Source of the DNA: an uncultured Eubacteriales bacterium | GTDB taxonomy: Bacteria; Bacillota_I; Bacilli_A; RF39; UBA660 | Assembly: GCA_900313345.1 (NCBI GenBank) | Contig: OMQW01000019.1 | Span: forward strand, 1-20,780 | Length of the DNA stretch: 20,780 bases | Direction of reading: 5' to 3' | Part shown: positions 6,593 to 13,894 of the stretch, piece by piece | Layout: the number at the start of each line of letters is the position of its first letter | Numbering within the stretch: position 1 is the stretch's first letter | Translations under genes and position numbers: made by a program | The notes under the pieces: model-generated | What the model was told of the DNA's origin: nothing | Database searches by the model: none | Seen by the model: the letters and a program-made list of their open reading frames with translations, nothing else

Positions 6593-8548
6593 CTACTCCG
6601 ATCTTAATTCAAATAGAATATCTCTTAATTCCATTGCTCTTTCAAAGTCTAAGTTTTTAGCTGCTTCTCTCATTTCCTGTTCAATAGAATTAATATTTAA
6701 TTCTCTTTCTTTCTTAGACATTTTAACTTTTTTATCTTTTGTAGTATCAATATTTGAAACTACTTCTCGTATATCTTTTTGTATTGTTTTAGGAATGATA
6801 TTATGTTCTTTATTATATGCATCCTGAATGTTTCTTCTTCTATATGTTTCATCTATTGTTTGTTTCATTGAATCTGTTATTTTATCTGCATACATTATTA
6901 CATGACCATTTTGATTTCTTGCACATCTACCTACTGTTTGGATTAAACTTCTTGTGCTTCTTAAGAATCCTTCTTTATCAGCATCTAGTATTGCTATTAA
7001 ACTTACTTCTGGTATATCGATTCCTTCTCTTAGTAAGTTTATTCCTACAATAACATCATATTTACCTGTTCTTAAATCATGAATTATTTGTAGTCTTTCT
7101 AGTGTTTTTACTTCAGAATGTAGGTAGGCTACTTTAATATCAGATTCTTTTAAGTAATCTGTTAATTCTTCTGCCATATGTATTGTAAGAGTTGTTACTA
7201 ATACCCTTTCATTTTTTTCCATTCTATCTTTTATTTCACTTATAAGATCATCTATTTGACCTTCTTGTTTTCTAATTTCGATAGTTGGATCAAGAAGTCC
7301 TGTTGGTCTTATTATTTGTTCAACATATTTACCATTTGTATGTTCTAATTCATAATCTCCTGGAGTTGCTGATACATATATAATTTGATCAGTTTTTTTC
7401 TCATATTCTTCAAATTTTAATGGTCTATTATCTAGGGCACTTGGAAGTCTGAATCCAAAGTCAACTAGATTCATTTTTCTTGCTCGGTCACCATTATACA
7501 TTGCTCTTATTTGAGGGAGTGTAACGTGTGATTCATCTATTACAAGAAGATAATCATCTCCAAAGAAATCCATTAATGTAGTTGGAGTTTCTCCCGGCTT
7601 TCTTCCTGCCATAGGTGCTGAATAATTTTCTATCCCTGAACAAAAACCTGTTTCTTCTAGCATTTCTAGATCGTAGTTAACTCTTCCCTCTAGTCTTTCA
7701 GCTTCTAATAATTTATTATTATCTTTAAAATATTTAACTCTTTCTATTTCTTCTTCTTTTATTCTTTTAATAGCATCTTTTAAATGCTCATCACTAACTA
7801 CAAAGTGACTTGCTGGGAATATTGATATACTTTTTTTGTTAGTTATAATATTGCCTGTTAAACTATCTATTTCACTTATTCTGTCTATTTCATCACCAAA
7901 GAATTCAATCCTATAACCAACAGTATTTTGATTTGTTGGAATTATTTCAACAACGTCTCCTCTTACTCTAAATGTACCACGTTTAAAATCTAAATCATTT
8001 CTTTCATAAAGCATATCTACTAGTTTAGTTAAAATAGTTTCTCTTTTTACCTCTTCGCCAACTGTTATAGTTAACATTTTATTTTTATATTCTTCTATTT
8101 CTCCAATACCATAAATACATGAAACACTTGCTACTACTATTACATCATCATAAGATAATAAACTACTTGTTGCATAGTGACGAAGTTCATCTATTTCGTC
8201 ATTTATTGATGAATCTTTCTCTATATAAGTATCGGTTACTGGGACATAGGCTTCTGGTTGATAATAATCATAATATGATACAAAATAACATACATGATTA
8301 TTTGGAAACAATTCTTTTAACTCACTATATAGTTGCCCTGCTAGAGTTTTATTGTGTGATAATACAAGAGTTTTTTTACCTGTTTTTTCTATAACATTTG
8401 CTATTGTAAAAGTTTTACCTGTTCCAGTTGCCCCTAATAAAACTTGCTCTTTTTTTCCTTCTTCAATTCCGTCTACTAACTCATCTATTGCATGTGGTTG
8501 GTCTCCGCTTGGTTTAAATTTTGATTCTAATTTAAATGGACTACTCAT
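6593..8548 (-). CDS. uvrB: Excinuclease ABC subunit B
   Basis: 651 residues, the usual length. UvrB is the helicase-fold ATPase that verifies damage and positions the UvrC incisions. Walker A GATGTGKT is at residues 39-46, and the damage-probing beta-hairpin region YYDYYQPEAYVPVTDTYIEKD follows (about 92-112). The segments DDYLLVIDESHVT, PGDYEL and GINLLREGIDIPEVSLIAILDADKEGFLRS are helicase motifs, and QTVGRCARN is motif VI. The C-terminal UVR domain (I-N-S-I-E-Q-E-M-R-E-A-A-K-N-L-D-F-E-R-A) contacts UvrC or UvrA. The ribosome site AGAGGTGAT precedes the ATG, and an extended -10 promoter is about 24 bases upstream. No uvrC is in the window. Confidence 0.98.
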   Translation of the reverse strand: MSSPFKLESKFKPSGDQPHAIDELVDGIEEGKKEQVLLGATGTGKTFTIANVIEKTGKKTLVLSHNKTLAGQLYSELKELFPNNHVCYFVSYYDYYQPEAYVPVTDTYIEKDSSINDEIDELRHYATSSLLSYDDVIVVASVSCIYGIGEIEEYKNKMLTITVGEEVKRETILTKLVDMLYERNDLDFKRGTFRVRGDVVEIIPTNQNTVGYRIEFFGDEIDRISEIDSLTGNIITNKKSISIFPASHFVVSDEHLKDAIKRIKEEEIERVKYFKDNNKLLEAERLEGRVNYDLEMLEETGFCSGIENYSAPMAGRKPGETPTTLMDFFGDDYLLVIDESHVTLPQIRAMYNGDRARKMNLVDFGFRLPSALDNRPLKFEEYEKKTDQIIYVSATPGDYELEHTNGKYVEQIIRPTGLLDPTIEIRKQEGQIDDLISEIKDRMEKNERVLVTTLTIHMAEELTDYLKESDIKVAYLHSEVKTLERLQIIHDLRTGKYDVIVGINLLREGIDIPEVSLIAILDADKEGFLRSTRSLIQTVGRCARNQNGHVIMYADKITDSMKQTIDETYRRRNIQDAYNKEHNIIPKTIQKDIREVVSNIDTTKDKKVKMSKKERELNINSIEQEMREAAKNLDFERAMELRDILFELRSE

Positions 8549-8571
8549 ATTATCACCTCTTTTTGCTTGAT

Positions 8572-8580
8572 ATTATATCA
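8572..8580 (-). promoter_or_regulatory. Extended -10 promoter of uvrB
   Basis: The minus strand reads TGATATAAT 24 bases before the uvrB ATG, identical to the uvrA -10. The -35 position at 17 bases holds only a poor match (ATGAAT). The 8581-8672 stretch further upstream is AT-rich with no operator I can recognise; in particular no GAAC-N4-GTTC SOS box. Confidence 0.6.
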
Positions 8581-8672
8581 TTTTTTCTTTATTAATTCAT
8601 CATTTATATCATTAACTTATTCAATTTCTTTTAAACATAATTCTTATTTAATATAATTAGTATAACATATAA

Positions 8673-8698
8673 AAAGAATAATCTTTAAATTATTCTTT
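8673..8698 (-). terminator. Intrinsic terminator after the L,D-transpeptidase gene
   Basis: AAAGAATAAT (minus 8698..8689) and ATTATTCTTT (8682..8673) form a perfect 10-base stem with a 6-base loop, continuing into TT on the minus strand. The arm overlaps the last codons and the stop. Confidence 0.75.
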
Positions 8699-9496
8699 AA
8701 CTAGTACTTTATCACCATAATCTAAAATATCAAATGCTTCTAAAGCTTTATCATGTGGCATATTTAAACATCCAAGAGATCCTTTTTCATGATATGTTTC
8801 TCCACCAAAATCTTCTAGATTTCTCCATCCATGTTGCTTTATAATATTGCCATTTTCATCATAGTCAGTATGATATTCAGCATCATGAAGTCCTTCACCA
8901 CCATTATATTTCATCATAACGTCAACCCAAGTTCTATAAGTATCACCAATTAAATATCTATTTCTTGTGATATCATATATTTCGAAAGCACCTATAGTAG
9001 ATGGTGTTTTATCTTTACCAGAAACTATTGGGGAAGACATTACTATTTTATCATCTTCATATATATCTAATTTTTGGTCAGTAATATCTGCAACTACATA
9101 AGTTCCTGATAGTTCTGCAATATTAGATTTATCAATGTAACCTGCTGTATCATTTATTACTGCAAGATATTTATCTCCATAGTCTCTTGTTGCAAAACCA
9201 TATTGATATTGTTTTTCAGATGTAATAATATTTCCGTCTTCATCATAAATATTAGAATCGTTTCTTAAATAAAATGATATATCAACATCTTTATATTCTT
9301 TTACTTCTTTTTCTATTACTTGTTCTTTATTATTTTCTAATATTTCTTTTTCAATTGTAATTACTTTTTGTTCATATTCACTATCTTTTAACGAATCATC
9401 ACTATATTCATCTATTTTTTTTGCTTTACCACATCCTACTAATACTACACTTGTTGTACCTAGTAGAAGTGCTGCTTTCTTTAAATTAATATTCAT
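8690..9496 (-). CDS. Lipoprotein L,D-transpeptidase (YkuD), variant SLGC motif
   Basis: 268 residues. The N-terminus is a lipoprotein signal with lipobox L-V-G-C (lipidated Cys22), so the protein should sit on the outer face of the membrane. A charged linker (23-70) precedes an SH3-like stretch (about 72-127) and a YkuD catalytic domain (about 131-268). L,D-transpeptidases form 3-3 peptidoglycan cross-links or modify the wall through an active-site cysteine. The core motif is normally [S/T]-H-G-C-x-N; here it is S-L-G-C-L-N (240-245), keeping Cys243 but with Leu for the His. The other conserved His is present in E-G-L-H-D-A (His204). It has an AGGGGG ribosome site and its own strong promoter, and ends at a terminator, so it is monocistronic. 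Activity is likely, but the His loss needs noting. Confidence 0.88.
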   Translation of the reverse strand: MNINLKKAALLLGTTSVVLVGCGKAKKIDEYSDDSLKDSEYEQKVITIEKEILENNKEQVIEKEVKEYKDVDISFYLRNDSNIYDEDGNIITSEKQYQYGFATRDYGDKYLAVINDTAGYIDKSNIAELSGTYVVADITDQKLDIYEDDKIVMSSPIVSGKDKTPSTIGAFEIYDITRNRYLIGDTYRTWVDVMMKYNGGEGLHDAEYHTDYDENGNIIKQHGWRNLEDFGGETYHEKGSLGCLNMPHDKALEAFDILDYGDKVLVKE

Positions 9497-9522
9497 TTAA
9501 TATCCCCCTTAAAAGTGTGATT

Positions 9523-9551
9523 ATTATATCATATTAGTTTAAATTAGTCAA
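9523..9551 (-). promoter_or_regulatory. Near-consensus promoter of the L,D-transpeptidase gene
   Basis: The minus strand carries TTGACT (9551..9546), a 17-base spacer and TATAAT (9528..9523) with the TGn extension. This is the best sigma-A promoter in the window. The ATG lies about 27 bases downstream. Confidence 0.85.
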
Positions 9552-9558
9552 CAACAGA

Positions 9559-9589
9559 AAAAACTAATACTTTTTTCGTATTAGTTTTT
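9559..9589 (-). terminator. Intrinsic terminator after the thioredoxin-fold gene
   Basis: AAAAACTAATAC (minus 9589..9578) pairs perfectly with GTATTAGTTTTT (9570..9559) across a 7-base loop. The arm ends in a T run and contains the stop codon. Confidence 0.85.
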
Positions 9590-10282
9590 AAAGAATTCTT
9601 TAAAAATATCTTCTTCATCTTTTAGCATTTCTTTAGTTAGTTTATCAAAAGCACCTTCTTGTTTATCACTAGTACCTTCTACCATTTTTTTAGCTTTACC
9701 ATTTTTTATATAGAAATAATTAGGAGCATAAACTCTCTTTTCTCCCACTTCTACTTTTGTTCCATCTTCTTTATTAAGATTATAATCGCTTAAAACTTTG
9801 TTAAATCTTTTAAGCATTAATTTATAAAGCTTTGTTCCATCATTTACTTTTTCTAAACTTTCATTATCATTTAATTTATATTTATCTCTTAGTACTTCAT
9901 TAAAGTCTTCATCCCATATATTAACATAATATATTTCTTTTACATTTTTAGCTTTATTTGAAACTTCAACTGCTTTTTCTATAGCTGAACGACACCAAGG
10001 ACATTTTTTATCTCCAACATATAAATAAAATGTTTCATTATTTTCTAATTTCTTTAAAACTTCTTTTTGTGATACATGCTTAAACTTATTGTTTTCCGAT
10101 ATAGATATTTTTCTATATGCTGATCCATGTCCAGCTTCTTTTCCATTAATTGCTTCATATTCATGTTTAAAATCTTTGCCTGCTTGTGTTATCTTTTTAT
10201 TATTAATTACTAAATATAAAGTTCCTAATATAATTACTCCTAAAATAAATGCTATTAATAATCTAATTCCTCTTTTTGACAT
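9581..10282 (-). CDS. Membrane-anchored thioredoxin-fold protein (CPWC)
   Basis: The ATG at 10282 is chosen because GGAGGTAAG lies 5 to 6 bases upstream; an in-frame ATG at 10306 would place that site inside the gene. The product is 233 residues. One membrane helix (about 8-26) with Arg/Lys before it anchors the protein with its domain outside. A CPWC motif (94-97) follows Y-L-Y-V-G-D-K-K, as in thioredoxin folds, and A-P-N-Y-F-Y-I-K-N-G near the C-terminus supplies the cis-proline loop. It could be a thiol-disulfide oxidoreductase, either oxidant or reductant. Three genes with extracytoplasmic products surround it, and the adjacent M23 protein is rich in cysteine, a possible substrate (inference). 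It lies between its own terminator and that of the upstream gene. The family name is not known to me. Confidence 0.75.
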   Translation of the reverse strand: MSKRGIRLLIAFILGVIILGTLYLVINNKKITQAGKDFKHEYEAINGKEAGHGSAYRKISISENNKFKHVSQKEVLKKLENNETFYLYVGDKKCPWCRSAIEKAVEVSNKAKNVKEIYYVNIWDEDFNEVLRDKYKLNDNESLEKVNDGTKLYKLMLKRFNKVLSDYNLNKEDGTKVEVGEKRVYAPNYFYIKNGKAKKMVEGTSDKQEGAFDKLTKEMLKDEEDIFKEFFKN

Positions 10283-10331
10283 AATTCTTACCTCCAACAA
10301 AATCATCTTATTGTGCTTTTATTTTTTTTTC

Positions 10332-10360
10332 AATATATTTTAACTAAACTTAAAGTTGAA
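10332..10360 (-). promoter_or_regulatory. Candidate promoter of the thioredoxin-fold gene
   Basis: The minus strand has TTCAAC (10360..10355), 17 bases, then TATATT (10337..10332), about 50 bases upstream of the start. The -35 is weak (3 of 6). It overlaps the proximal copy of an imperfect direct repeat. Confidence 0.35.
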
Positions 10361-10393
10361 TTAATAATTTTATTTACTAAACCTTATGTTGAA
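10339..10393. repeat. Two imperfect direct repeats in the intergenic region
   Basis: On the plus strand TTTAACTAAACTTAAAGTTG (from 10339) and TTTACTAAACCTTATGTTG (from 10373) align with small gaps over about 21 bases, each continuing into AA, with a period of about 34. They lie between the M23 gene terminator and the thioredoxin-fold gene and overlap its candidate -35, so they could be operator half-sites, or chance similarity in AT-rich DNA. Confidence 0.4.
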
Positions 10394-10415
10394 AAAAAGA
10401 ATCTAAAGATTCTTT
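10392..10415 (-). terminator. Intrinsic terminator after the M23 gene
   Basis: AAAGAATC (minus 10415..10408) pairs with GATTCTTT (10403..10396) across a 4-base loop and runs into TTTT. It begins immediately after the TAA. Confidence 0.85.
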
Positions 10416-11633
10416 TTATCTAGTAGACCAACTGCTACCATTACCTCCAAGTGATACATAATCCAGTGGATTCAAAATATTATTTAAATAACCATTATAT
10501 GTACAACCACCACCTGGATACCAACTACATGCTGATATTTCTAAATGTAGGTGTGTATATACTCCGCCCGCTTCATGGCCTGATGTACATCCTGTATGGC
10601 CAATATACCCAATCTTTGTATATTTTGTTACAGTTTGTCCTTCGGAAACACTAACACTACTCATATGTACATATTCAACATAAATATTTTTTCCATTAGG
10701 TGCTAAATATTTAACTGCAACTATATTAGCATTTCCACTGCATGTATAATTACACCAACTTTTAGAGCAATTATCTTTAGTAACTCTTATAACATAGCCA
10801 TCTCCTATGGAATAAATAGTTCCATCTCCATTTGCTTCTATATCACAACCTATATGTCCTCCGTAGCTGCCAATACATCCTCTTCTTGTTCCTGAAGTTA
10901 ATGGTCTTAAAAATGCTCCATTTGATGGCAGCAAACCACCTCTACTTCTAAATATTCTATTTTGACAAACGTTTATATCTTCATTTTGTCCACAACCTAA
11001 ATTTTTATAATATGTTACATTTGCTTTGGCTGCTTTTATTTGTTCTTCTACTGAAGGCATTGAATCTGCTATTTTTCTTCCTTCTATTTCAAGCTTACTT
11101 TGTTCTTCTTTTAAGTTAGCTTTTAAAGTATTAAGATTTTCTTTTTTTATTTGCATTTCTGCTTTTTTAGCAACATTTTGTTTTATTAGTTCTTGTAATT
11201 CTTTCATTACTTTATTATTATATTCTGCTAATTGTTCAGTTATTGATACTCGATATATCATATCTTGTATAGTTTCCGCACCAAAAGCGTATTCAAGATA
11301 GGCATTATCTCCATTTTCTATTTGATAATATGCTACTATCTTTTTTATTTCTTCTGTTTTCTTTTTTATTTCTTCATTGCATTTATTTATTTCTTGTTGT
11401 AAATTACTAATTTCTTTTTCTGTATTACTTATTTCTGTTTCTATTTTTGCTATATTATTTTTTACTGCTTGAACTTCTTCTTTGTTTTTTACAAGTTTTG
11501 CTTGTTTTTCTTGCAAATCGCTTGTATATTTATCTACTTCACTTTGAAGATCTTGCAAAGTTTTCGCATGAGTATTTAGTGGCATAATACTAATAAAAGA
11601 AATTAAAATTATATATATTAATTTTTTTTTCAT
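10416..11633 (-). CDS. Secreted coiled-coil + M23 (LytM) peptidase, FtsEX partner
   Basis: 405 residues from the ATG at 11633, preceded by GAAGGTG and followed by a good signal peptide (residues 1-23, cleavage after T-H-A). The frame stays open 27 codons further into ftsX, but that sequence looks non-coding. Residues 25-200 are a long coiled coil with an interruption near 100-140, as in EnvC and PcsB/CwlO. Residues 235-395 are a LytM/M23 domain with zinc ligands in H260-x-x-x-D264 and H361-L-H363, so it looks catalytic rather than degenerate. Such proteins are opened by FtsEX to cut peptidoglycan at division. The start is 2 bases after the ftsX stop, giving translational coupling. Unusually, ten cysteines lie in residues 214-377, plus Cys85. 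No choline or LysM domain is seen. Confidence 0.9.
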   Translation of the reverse strand: MKKKLIYIILISFISIMPLNTHAKTLQDLQSEVDKYTSDLQEKQAKLVKNKEEVQAVKNNIAKIETEISNTEKEISNLQQEINKCNEEIKKKTEEIKKIVAYYQIENGDNAYLEYAFGAETIQDMIYRVSITEQLAEYNNKVMKELQELIKQNVAKKAEMQIKKENLNTLKANLKEEQSKLEIEGRKIADSMPSVEEQIKAAKANVTYYKNLGCGQNEDINVCQNRIFRSRGGLLPSNGAFLRPLTSGTRRGCIGSYGGHIGCDIEANGDGTIYSIGDGYVIRVTKDNCSKSWCNYTCSGNANIVAVKYLAPNGKNIYVEYVHMSSVSVSEGQTVTKYTKIGYIGHTGCTSGHEAGGVYTHLHLEISACSWYPGGGCTYNGYLNNILNPLDYVSLGGNGSSWSTR

Positions 11634-11635
11634 AA

Positions 11636-12541
11636 TTACACCTTCAAATATTTTCTTACTGCTTTTGCAGAACCTATCATACCTACAACCATACCAATTA
11701 TTGCAACAATACATGATACGTTATATATAAATGGATAAGGTCTAATTAAATTAATTAGTGGAGAAAATACATAACCGTTTAAACTTTTATAAATGTAAGG
11801 ATATCCAAATACTATTAATAATATTGGAACAACTGAGCCAAGTAATCCTAAGAACATTCCTTCTATAACAAATGGAGTTTTTATTGTAAAATTATTAGCT
11901 CCAACTAAACGCATAATACTAATTTCTCTTTTTCTAGAATAGATAGTTAATTTAATTGTATTAACTATTAAGAACATTGTTACTATAACTAGGGCAATTA
12001 CTGCTCCATAAGTTACTTTTTGAATTGTATCAAATGCACTTATTAGTTTATCTACTAATCCTTCACCATATCTTACAGTGTTAATCTTTTCTATTTCTTT
12101 TATATCATCTGCTGTTGATTTAATTTTTTCTACGTCTTTTACTTTTATTTGAAATGTATCTTTTAGTGGATTATCTTTTTCATCCCACTCATTCATTACT
12201 GAGTTGAAAATATCTGATTCTTTTTGCATTTCTTCTTTAACTTGCTTTTTTGTTTTATATACAATTTTAGATCTATCTATATTTTCATTACTTTGTAATT
12301 TAGTTTTAATTCTTTCAATATCTTCATCATCAGCATCATTATCTACAAAGGCTACTATTGTTAAATCTTTTTCTATTTCATTTGTAAAGTTCTTGATATT
12401 AAAAAATGTAAGAACTGATATTGCTACAATAACTAGTGTTATAGCAATACATGAAATAGATGCTAATGATAAACTGAAATTTCTAAAGACACTTCTAAAG
12501 GCATCTCTTATACTTCTACCAAACATTCTAAGCATTTTCAT
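11636..12541 (-). CDS. ftsX: Cell-division ABC transporter permease FtsX
   Basis: 301 residues. FtsX is the membrane half of the FtsEX complex, which turns cytoplasmic ATP hydrolysis into activation of an extracytoplasmic peptidoglycan hydrolase. The amphipathic start M-L-R-M-F-G-R-S-I-R-D-A-F-R-S-V-F-R-N is typical. The first membrane segment (about 22-47) is followed by an acidic extracellular domain (about 50-165), then three more membrane segments (about 172-196, 222-247, 270-293). R-K-R-E-I-S-I-M-R-L-V-G-A-N in the cytoplasmic loop is the family hallmark. It overlaps ftsE by 14 bases and is followed after 2 bases by the coiled-coil M23 gene, so the complex and its hydrolase are encoded together. 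Confidence 0.96.
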   Translation of the reverse strand: MKMLRMFGRSIRDAFRSVFRNFSLSLASISCIAITLVIVAISVLTFFNIKNFTNEIEKDLTIVAFVDNDADDEDIERIKTKLQSNENIDRSKIVYKTKKQVKEEMQKESDIFNSVMNEWDEKDNPLKDTFQIKVKDVEKIKSTADDIKEIEKINTVRYGEGLVDKLISAFDTIQKVTYGAVIALVIVTMFLIVNTIKLTIYSRKREISIMRLVGANNFTIKTPFVIEGMFLGLLGSVVPILLIVFGYPYIYKSLNGYVFSPLINLIRPYPFIYNVSCIVAIIGMVVGMIGSAKAVRKYLKV

Positions 12542-13226
12542 TATCGTATGTTCCTTTCTCTACGTTGTTAATAATTCTTCCATCTTTGATTGTAATAACT
12601 TGTTTCTTCATTTTATTAACAATATCTTTATCATGTGTAACTACTATTACTGTAGTTCCCCAATCATTATTAATTTTTTCAATAATGTGCATGATTTCCA
12701 TACTTTTTTCTGGATCAAGATTTCCAGTAGGTTCATCACATAATAACATTTTTGGATTATTTACGATAGCACGAGCTATTGCAACTCTTTGCTGTTCTCC
12801 ACCTGATAATTGATCTGGATAGTTATGTATTTTATTCTTTAAACCAACTATTTCTAAGGCTTTTAGAACTTTAACTCTTGTTTCTTGTTTAGTTGCTCCA
12901 ATAACTTCCATAGCAAAAGCAACATTTTCATAAATAGTTTGTTTAGGAAGTAATCTATAATCTTGGAAAACAATTCCTAAATTTCTTCTTAATTTATATA
13001 TTTTACTATTTCTTAATTTAGCAACATTAATACCACCAACAATTATTTGTCCTTTTGTTGGCTTTTCTTCTCTATAAAGAAGTTTCATTAATGTTGATTT
13101 ACCACTACCTGAACCACCTATAATAAATACAAATGAACCTTTCTTAATTGAAAGATTTATATCATAAAGCGCAGTTGTACCATTTTTGTACTGCTTTTTA
13201 ACATTTTTAAGTCTTATTATATCCAC
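12528..13226 (-). CDS. ftsE: Cell-division ATPase FtsE
   Basis: 232 residues, a single ABC domain: Walker A GGSGSGKST (37-45), Q-loop V-F-Q-D-Y-R-L-L, signature LSGGEQQRVAIARA (about 141-154), Walker B MLLCDEPTGNLDP and the H-loop V-V-T-H-D. FtsE partners FtsX at the division septum. The start is GTG, nine bases after AAGGTGG, which fixes it; no upstream ATG fits. A TGATATACT extended -10 lies about 27 bases upstream of the start. The C-terminal codons overlap ftsX by 14 bases. The order prfB then ftsEX is common in Bacilli; here a YitT-like gene intervenes. Confidence 0.96.
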   Translation of the reverse strand: MDIIRLKNVKKQYKNGTTALYDINLSIKKGSFVFIIGGSGSGKSTLMKLLYREEKPTKGQIIVGGINVAKLRNSKIYKLRRNLGIVFQDYRLLPKQTIYENVAFAMEVIGATKQETRVKVLKALEIVGLKNKIHNYPDQLSGGEQQRVAIARAIVNNPKMLLCDEPTGNLDPEKSMEIMHIIEKINNDWGTTVIVVTHDKDIVNKMKKQVITIKDGRIINNVEKGTYDNENA

Positions 13227-13252
13227 TTTTATCGACCACCTTATACTTTATG

Positions 13253-13261
13253 AGTATATCA
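13253..13261 (-). promoter_or_regulatory. Extended -10 promoter of the ftsEX operon
   Basis: The minus strand reads TGATATACT, a TGn-extended -10, about 27 bases upstream of the GTG start and directly after a terminator. The -35 region (TTTTAA) is poor. Confidence 0.55.
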
Positions 13262-13277
13262 CACTAAGAATAAAATT

Positions 13278-13308
13278 AAAAGATATCTATTTTTCATAAA
13301 TATCTTTT
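13278..13308 (-). terminator. Likely intrinsic terminator after the YitT-like gene
   Basis: AAAAGATAT (minus 13308..13300) pairs with ATATCTTTT (13286..13278), followed by AATTTTATT. The loop of 13 bases can pair partly and holds the stop codon. It is AT-only and therefore weaker than its neighbours. Confidence 0.6.
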
Positions 13309-13862
13309 TTACGTAATAATATTCCTATAATTAAACCATTAATTATATTAATTAATATACTATATTCTATATTTTTAATTGTTATTAAAAACATAGATAT
13401 AATAATAATCATTATATTTAAAATTAAATTTATTAATCCAATATTTTTTTTTAAATATTTATTAATTATTAAAACTAATACTCCAAAAGGATTAGGAGTT
13501 AATCCATTTAAATATACTTTATAACTTAAATATCCTGTTACTAAACCTAAAAACAACGACCCAATTAATAAATTATTTATAGATAATGTAATATTTTTAG
13601 TAATATTTAGAAATATATTATATATTATTATTCCTATTAATGCACTATTAGAGCATTTTTTATCTAATAAGAGGTATGAAAATAGTATTAAAATTATAGA
13701 AATTATAATAATTGTTATCTCTACTTTTATTTTAAACTTATTAAATATAATTAGTGCTAGTGAAGGAACGAAGCCAACTAAAATATTATTTTTCTTTAAA
13801 AAGATATTTACAAATAATGCTGATATAAATAATTCTAATACTAAATATATATATTTTTTCAT
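13287..13862 (-). CDS. YitT-like integral membrane protein, short form
   Basis: 191 residues, almost all hydrophobic, with five to six membrane segments. The spacing resembles the YitT membrane domain: an N-terminal hydrophobic hairpin with K-K-N-N-I-L-V-G-F-V-P-S-L (about 23-35), a Lys at the end of a long helix, then G-L-V-T-G-Y-L-S-Y-K-V-Y-L-N-G-L-T-P-N-P-F-G-V-L-V-L (about 107-131), matching the position of the family's second Gly-rich repeat. The soluble C-terminal DUF2179 domain of typical YitT proteins is absent. Function of the family is not settled. The ribosome site GGAGGATAT is 25 bases below the prfB stop, behind the prfB terminator, and no separate promoter is visible, so it may depend on read-through. 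An unrelated small permease is possible. Confidence 0.5.
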   Translation of the reverse strand: MKKYIYLVLELFISALFVNIFLKKNNILVGFVPSLALIIFNKFKIKVEITIIIISIILILFSYLLLDKKCSNSALIGIIIYNIFLNITKNITLSINNLLIGSLFLGLVTGYLSYKVYLNGLTPNPFGVLVLIINKYLKKNIGLINLILNIMIIIISMFLITIKNIEYSILINIINGLIIGILLRKKDIYEK

Positions 13863-13868
13863 ATATCC

Positions 13869-13894
13869 TCCAAAAAAAGAAGTATTACTACTTC
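13869..13894 (-). terminator. Intrinsic terminator after prfB
   Basis: AAGAAGTA (minus 13894..13887) pairs with TACTTCTT (13882..13875) across GTAA and runs into TTTTT. It overlaps the prfB stop, and its T tract abuts the ribosome site of the YitT-like gene. Confidence 0.8.

Noticed and set aside
8549..8689. LexA/SOS operator upstream of uvrB
   Set aside because: I looked for GAAC-N4-GTTC-like palindromes here and upstream of uvrA and found none.
11634..11714. Upstream extension of the M23 protein by 27 codons
   Set aside because: It lies within ftsX in another frame, is Cys/Trp-rich nonsense, and the ATG at 11633 has a ribosome site followed by a signal peptide.
2041..12813. Plus-strand open frames of 60-180 codons opposite yvcK, uvrA, uvrB, the M23 gene, ftsE and ftsX
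   Set aside because: They are Leu/Ile/Phe-rich antisense shadows of confidently identified genes and lack ribosome sites.
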